A DNA stretch of 9,153 bases from an uncultured Bacteroidales bacterium (GTDB lineage Bacteria; Bacteroidota; Bacteroidia; Bacteroidales; Bacteroidaceae): positions 1-9,153 of the forward strand of contig CADCOX010000131.1 in the NCBI GenBank assembly GCA_902803195.1, in the 5' to 3' direction. Below the pieces are notes generated by a model that made no database searches, was not told the DNA's origin, and saw only the letters and a program-made list of their open reading frames with translations. Positions 8,001 through 9,153 of the stretch are shown here, piece after piece. The translations under genes were made by a program, and so were the position numbers. Within the stretch, counting starts at the first letter, position 1, and each line of letters starts with the position of its first letter.

Positions 8001-8648
8001 GAGGTCGTTGGGCGCGGGCTCGTTGATGTCGTCGAGCCGCTCCAATTTAATCTGATTGAAGACGAGCCAATTGTCGGTGTGAAAACCCTCTTCAGTATTA
8101 TAGATGCTCAGGCGAAGGCGTCCGTCAGTAACGTCCACTTCCAACTCGTTAGGGTATGCTCCCATGTTGAAGGCCATCTCGGCTGTCTCCATAGAGTTGG
8201 CAAACCACAGGTTCGTACCTTCGGGACGATAACTGCGTCCGGGCTCGTAGTTGAAAGCATAGGTGTACTCGCTCAGCACTTCGCGTCGTTTTCCGTTGGC
8301 TTCGATGAAGGCAGTATGTTCCTCGGTTCCTTCGAGATATTGGGAATAGGCCCACTCATGTCGGCGGAAACGGAAAAGGGCCTGAACGCTGAAACGGTAA
8401 TGCCCATTCGGGAGCTCCAGCTCGCGCGTGGCGTTCATCCATCCCCACCACATCTCTATGCAACCATAGGTGATGGTACCAAATGAACGTGCTTCGCCCG
8501 TGAGCGTCCAGTCACTATTGGCCTGCGTCGTGAACGAGGGGTTCCGGAAATAGTCAGATGTGACGTCAACCCAACGGCTCGCAGCCCGCATCGAAACGAG
8601 CGAGGCAACGAGCATGATAATGAGGCCGATGAACCGTATTCTATTCAT
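5067..8648 (-). CDS. Secreted CotH-kinase-family protein with two lamin-tail domains and C-terminal sorting tail
   Basis: The protein has 1193 residues. In order: a signal peptide (about 1-23); an N-terminal carbohydrate-binding-like beta domain (about 27-205, starting WVDVTSDYFRNPSF); lamin-tail domain 1 (about 208-345; NEMVAANV, DSWVELYN, VLSDH, APFKL); a chitobiase C-terminal/Fn3-like domain (about 365-438; LRYTFDGTTPT); a CotH domain (about 446-795; WDRPVNFEY, FKLKADRVY, LQVRRGGNDS, GQYLGLINVRE, then FFDLDAAFG at 713-721, the DxD-type metal-binding signature); a divergent InlB-repeat-like domain (about 858-940; AGAGNIYVN, GYKFMGW); lamin-tail domain 2 (about 950-1095; NEVSAANT, NDWIEIYN, YLSDD, APFKL); and a type A-like sorting tail (LFATDGRC, TGLYVARV). 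Bacillus CotH is an atypical protein kinase that phosphorylates spore-coat proteins; the target here is unknown. It is first in an operon with the GtaA-like gene. The start fits the signal peptide and lies about 48 nt after a clear promoter. Confidence 0.92.
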   Translation of the reverse strand: MNRIRFIGLIIMLVASLVSMRAASRWVDVTSDYFRNPSFTTQANSDWTLTGEARSFGTITYGCIEMWWGWMNATRELELPNGHYRFSVQALFRFRRHEWAYSQYLEGTEEHTAFIEANGKRREVLSEYTYAFNYEPGRSYRPEGTNLWFANSMETAEMAFNMGAYPNELEVDVTDGRLRLSIYNTEEGFHTDNWLVFNQIKLERLDDINEPAPNDLCANEMVAANVDLQLSPAFNFDSWVELYNRSDKTLTVGGCVLSDHAGHRWQLPDGIGSISPRGYLQLWMGSNDIRPVQAPFKLDCEGGTLTLENQQGTVIFSQTYPEAISRTAYARTHDGGDNWSWTDSPTPLTSNASTHYAEVRTEAPTVIEDGQVFDNQMRIHVKAPQGATLRYTFDGTTPTATHGQTLTNGLINITATTTLRFRCYADGQLPSAVVTRTYIKRDHAHTLPIIAISTPVEYLYADMIGVYTRGTNGRTGNGQSSPANWNMNWDRPVNFEYILPESNTMAINQDVDFAISGGWTRAGHPKSFKLKADRVYEGQNTLPYAFFDAKPYIRNKTLQVRRGGNDSYCRIKDAALHEMIQRSGIDLDVMSYQPAVHYINGQYLGLINVREPNNKDFAYANWAITKDDIEIYEQSPDSGAFMMIGRPDALLHLYDLSATASNADSYAEICQLVDIDEFVNYMAAELFLGSWDWPDNNLKAYRDRNGGRFRITFFDLDAAFGTDGRATDEEGEIAIGGNAFRWVDGMQWHRYDYIYDTGERRYGEIKFCTFFLNLLENADFRRRFIDTFCMMGSVFEPTRAAAICEELGERVRTTMAWEGANPDGSLNEIREKLKGRAEAFVQQMKEYERFRLAEVAEQQVRLTVEPAGAGNIYVNDVRVPYAEYDGHLFPPATLRAEALGGYKFMGWREADNTARFLTTKDRMALPRGENLNLVASFRRITAGERAKGYPAARINEVSAANTIYANDNYKRNDWIEIYNTLEQELDLVGLYLSDDRTDPHKYQIAAPSNGVSAIIPAHGHAVIWCDHAEGSRALHAPFKLAAEGGCVSITAADDSWQDILYYPPHTGRETVARFPDGADETAVTNIPTIGTANRRSSYLTTVNQQTVDIHDEPAALLADLTLERIGGELVATSSTALTARLQLFATDGRCVHEVSLRFSGARAVAPCPALPTGLYVARVTDDQGRCATIKLKN

Positions 8649-8696
8649 TCTGTGCTTAGACTATAGATGGACTTTACGTTAATTGTGGAACTGGTG

Positions 8697-8728
8697 CAAA
8701 GATACGCCTTTCGGCTCGAATGACCAAA
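8697..8728 (-). promoter_or_regulatory. Bacteroides-type promoter for the CotH/GtaA-like operon
   Basis: On the minus strand, TTTG (complement of 8725-8728) is followed after exactly 20 nt by TATCTTTG (complement of 8697-8704). These match the Bacteroides -33 (TTTG) and -7 (TAnnTTTG) elements with typical spacing. Transcription would start near 8690, giving a leader of about 40 nt before the ATG at 8648. No other match to both boxes was noticed in this gap. Confidence 0.75.
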
Positions 8729-8820
8729 CTCTGAGGTATCAAAACGTGTGAAAGATTGACCATGACTGCAGATTGAAAAGATTTTCGCATCGCTTTGAAC
8801 AATTTTTGCGGATTTGGGCA

Positions 8821-8892
8821 TTCTAGATGTTCTAGATATTCTAGACTCTCTAGTTTTTCTAGATGCTCTAGATAATCTAGATATTCTAGACG
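8821..8892. repeat. Array of eight 9-bp units, consensus TTCTAGATR
   Basis: CTAG begins at 8823, 8832, 8841, 8850, 8859, 8868, 8877 and 8886, a strict 9-bp period over 72 bp. TCTAG is invariant in all eight units and the following A is present in seven (unit 4 has T), so most units hold the palindrome TCTAGA. Positions 1, 8 and 9 vary. The array stops sharply at both ends. It sits 9 nt past the terminator hairpin of the right-edge gene and 92 bp upstream of the CotH operon -33 box, so it is probably untranscribed spacer. It may be an operator array, a mobile or variable-number repeat, or a decayed coding repeat; the sequence does not decide. Confidence 0.95.
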
Positions 8893-8900
8893 AAAACACT

Positions 8901-8937
8901 AAAAAGAAAGAGGCTACACTCACGTGCGACCTCTTCC
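8901..8937 (-). terminator. Intrinsic terminator of the right-edge gene
   Basis: On the minus strand, GGAAGAGG (complement of 8930-8937) pairs with CCTCTTTC (complement of 8906-8913) in an 8-bp stem with one G-U pair and a 16-nt loop. A run of five T follows (complement of 8901-8905), then AGTGTTTT. It lies about 60 nt after the stop codon at 8998-9000. The stem plus U-tract is the clearest intrinsic terminator in the window and separates this gene from the CotH operon. Confidence 0.75.
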
Positions 8938-8997
8938 ACTTAGAAAACTAAAAATACATTGTTGTATGAGAAACGTTTACTTGTGCCAAATTTAATC

Positions 8998-9153
8998 TTA
9001 AGGTTTGCGCATAATCTTCTGGCTCGTCTGGCCCTTTTTGCCCTTGATATTGACGATGTACATACCTTCGGGGATGTCGTTCGTCTTGACATACACCTGC
9101 TGCTGGGCCTTGCCTTTCTTCATCACTTTTCCATGAATGTCCACCAACTGCCA
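8998..9153 (-). CDS. C-terminal end of an exported protein (5' truncated by window edge)
   Basis: The last 51 codons and the TAA stop are present on the minus strand, open to the window edge. The peptide includes WQLVDIHGKV, EGMYIVNIKGKKG and ends QKIMRKP. The pattern of a beta strand with G-K-V, then EGMYIV, then a basic-ended strand matches the type A C-terminal sorting domain of type IX secretion substrates. It resembles the end of the CotH protein (TGLYVARV) more than the short GRR tails of the other proteins. The functional domain lies outside the window. It is on the same strand as the CotH operon but is separated from it by a terminator, so it is probably a separate transcription unit. 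Confidence 0.82.
   Translation of the reverse strand, partial: WQLVDIHGKVMKKGKAQQQVYVKTNDIPEGMYIVNIKGKKGQTSQKIMRKP

Larger units (their letters stand above)
8649..8997. other. Intergenic region between the CotH gene and the right-edge gene
   Basis: This 349-bp gap contains, from left to right, the CotH leader, a consensus Bacteroides promoter on the minus strand (8697-8728), about 90 bp of unassigned AT-rich sequence, an array of eight 9-bp TCTAG units (8821-8892), a minus-strand intrinsic terminator (8901-8937) and the 3' untranslated stretch of the right-edge gene. No RNA gene is recognised. A minus-strand open frame (8645-8923) runs through the array, the promoter and the leader and is not considered a gene. 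Confidence 0.7.

Noticed and set aside
7962..8486. 174-codon plus-strand open frame antisense to the CotH gene
   Set aside because: It is entirely within the N-terminal domains of the CotH protein; no domain or start context supports it.
399..8648. Polysaccharide utilisation locus
   Set aside because: No SusC/SusD pair, TonB-dependent receptor, or hybrid two-component or ECF regulator is present in the window.
8821..8892. CRISPR array
   Set aside because: Units are only 9 bp with no spacers of uniform length and no cas genes nearby.
8645..8923. 92-codon minus-strand open frame overlapping the CotH start by ATGA
   Set aside because: It begins inside the terminator hairpin, runs through the 9-bp array (giving Ser-Arg-x repeats) and covers the promoter and leader of the CotH gene. 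The ATGA overlap appears to be coincidence.

Overview
The window reads as a Bacteroidota chromosome segment, most likely Prevotellaceae or a close relative. This is inferred from three things. All five gene products end in the short C-terminal tails seen on exported Prevotella/Porphyromonas proteins. Start codons follow A-rich leaders without a Shine-Dalgarno motif. The promoter ahead of the CotH gene matches the Bacteroides -33/-7 pattern (TTTG, 20 nt, TAnnTTTG). The species cannot be named from this sequence.

Layout. At the left edge (1-87, +) is the last 28 codons of an exported protein, followed by a strong stem-loop terminator (137-165) and about 230 bp with nothing recognisable apart from a promoter-like -7 box. 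A secreted GH76-type alpha-1,6-mannanase with an N-terminal ricin-like lectin domain follows (399-2132, +). It converges on a two-gene minus-strand operon. The upstream gene of that operon (8648-5067) encodes a 1193-residue multidomain CotH-kinase-family protein with two lamin-tail domains. The downstream gene (5046-2365) encodes an 893-residue GtaA-like six-hairpin protein (DUF4964/DUF5127/DUF4965/DUF1793 families). The convergent gap (2133-2364) holds a 44-bp-period tandem repeat folded into two large nested hairpins, plus a small hairpin at the operon's stop codon. At the right edge (8998-9153, -) is the C-terminus of a fifth exported protein, with its own terminator at 8901-8937.

How the genes may work together. 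Three complete and two partial products all look exported. The GH76 enzyme points to mannan or mannose-containing glycans, and the GtaA-like protein belongs to a six-hairpin, glycosidase-like fold. The CotH protein combines a putative surface kinase with carbohydrate-binding-like and adhesive modules. I see no SusC/SusD, TonB receptor or regulator, so this is a cluster of secreted proteins and not a visible polysaccharide utilisation locus.

The most unusual non-coding signal is at 8821-8892: eight perfectly phased 9-bp units, each containing TCTAG, between the terminator of the right-edge gene and the promoter of the CotH operon. I do not recognise it as a known element.
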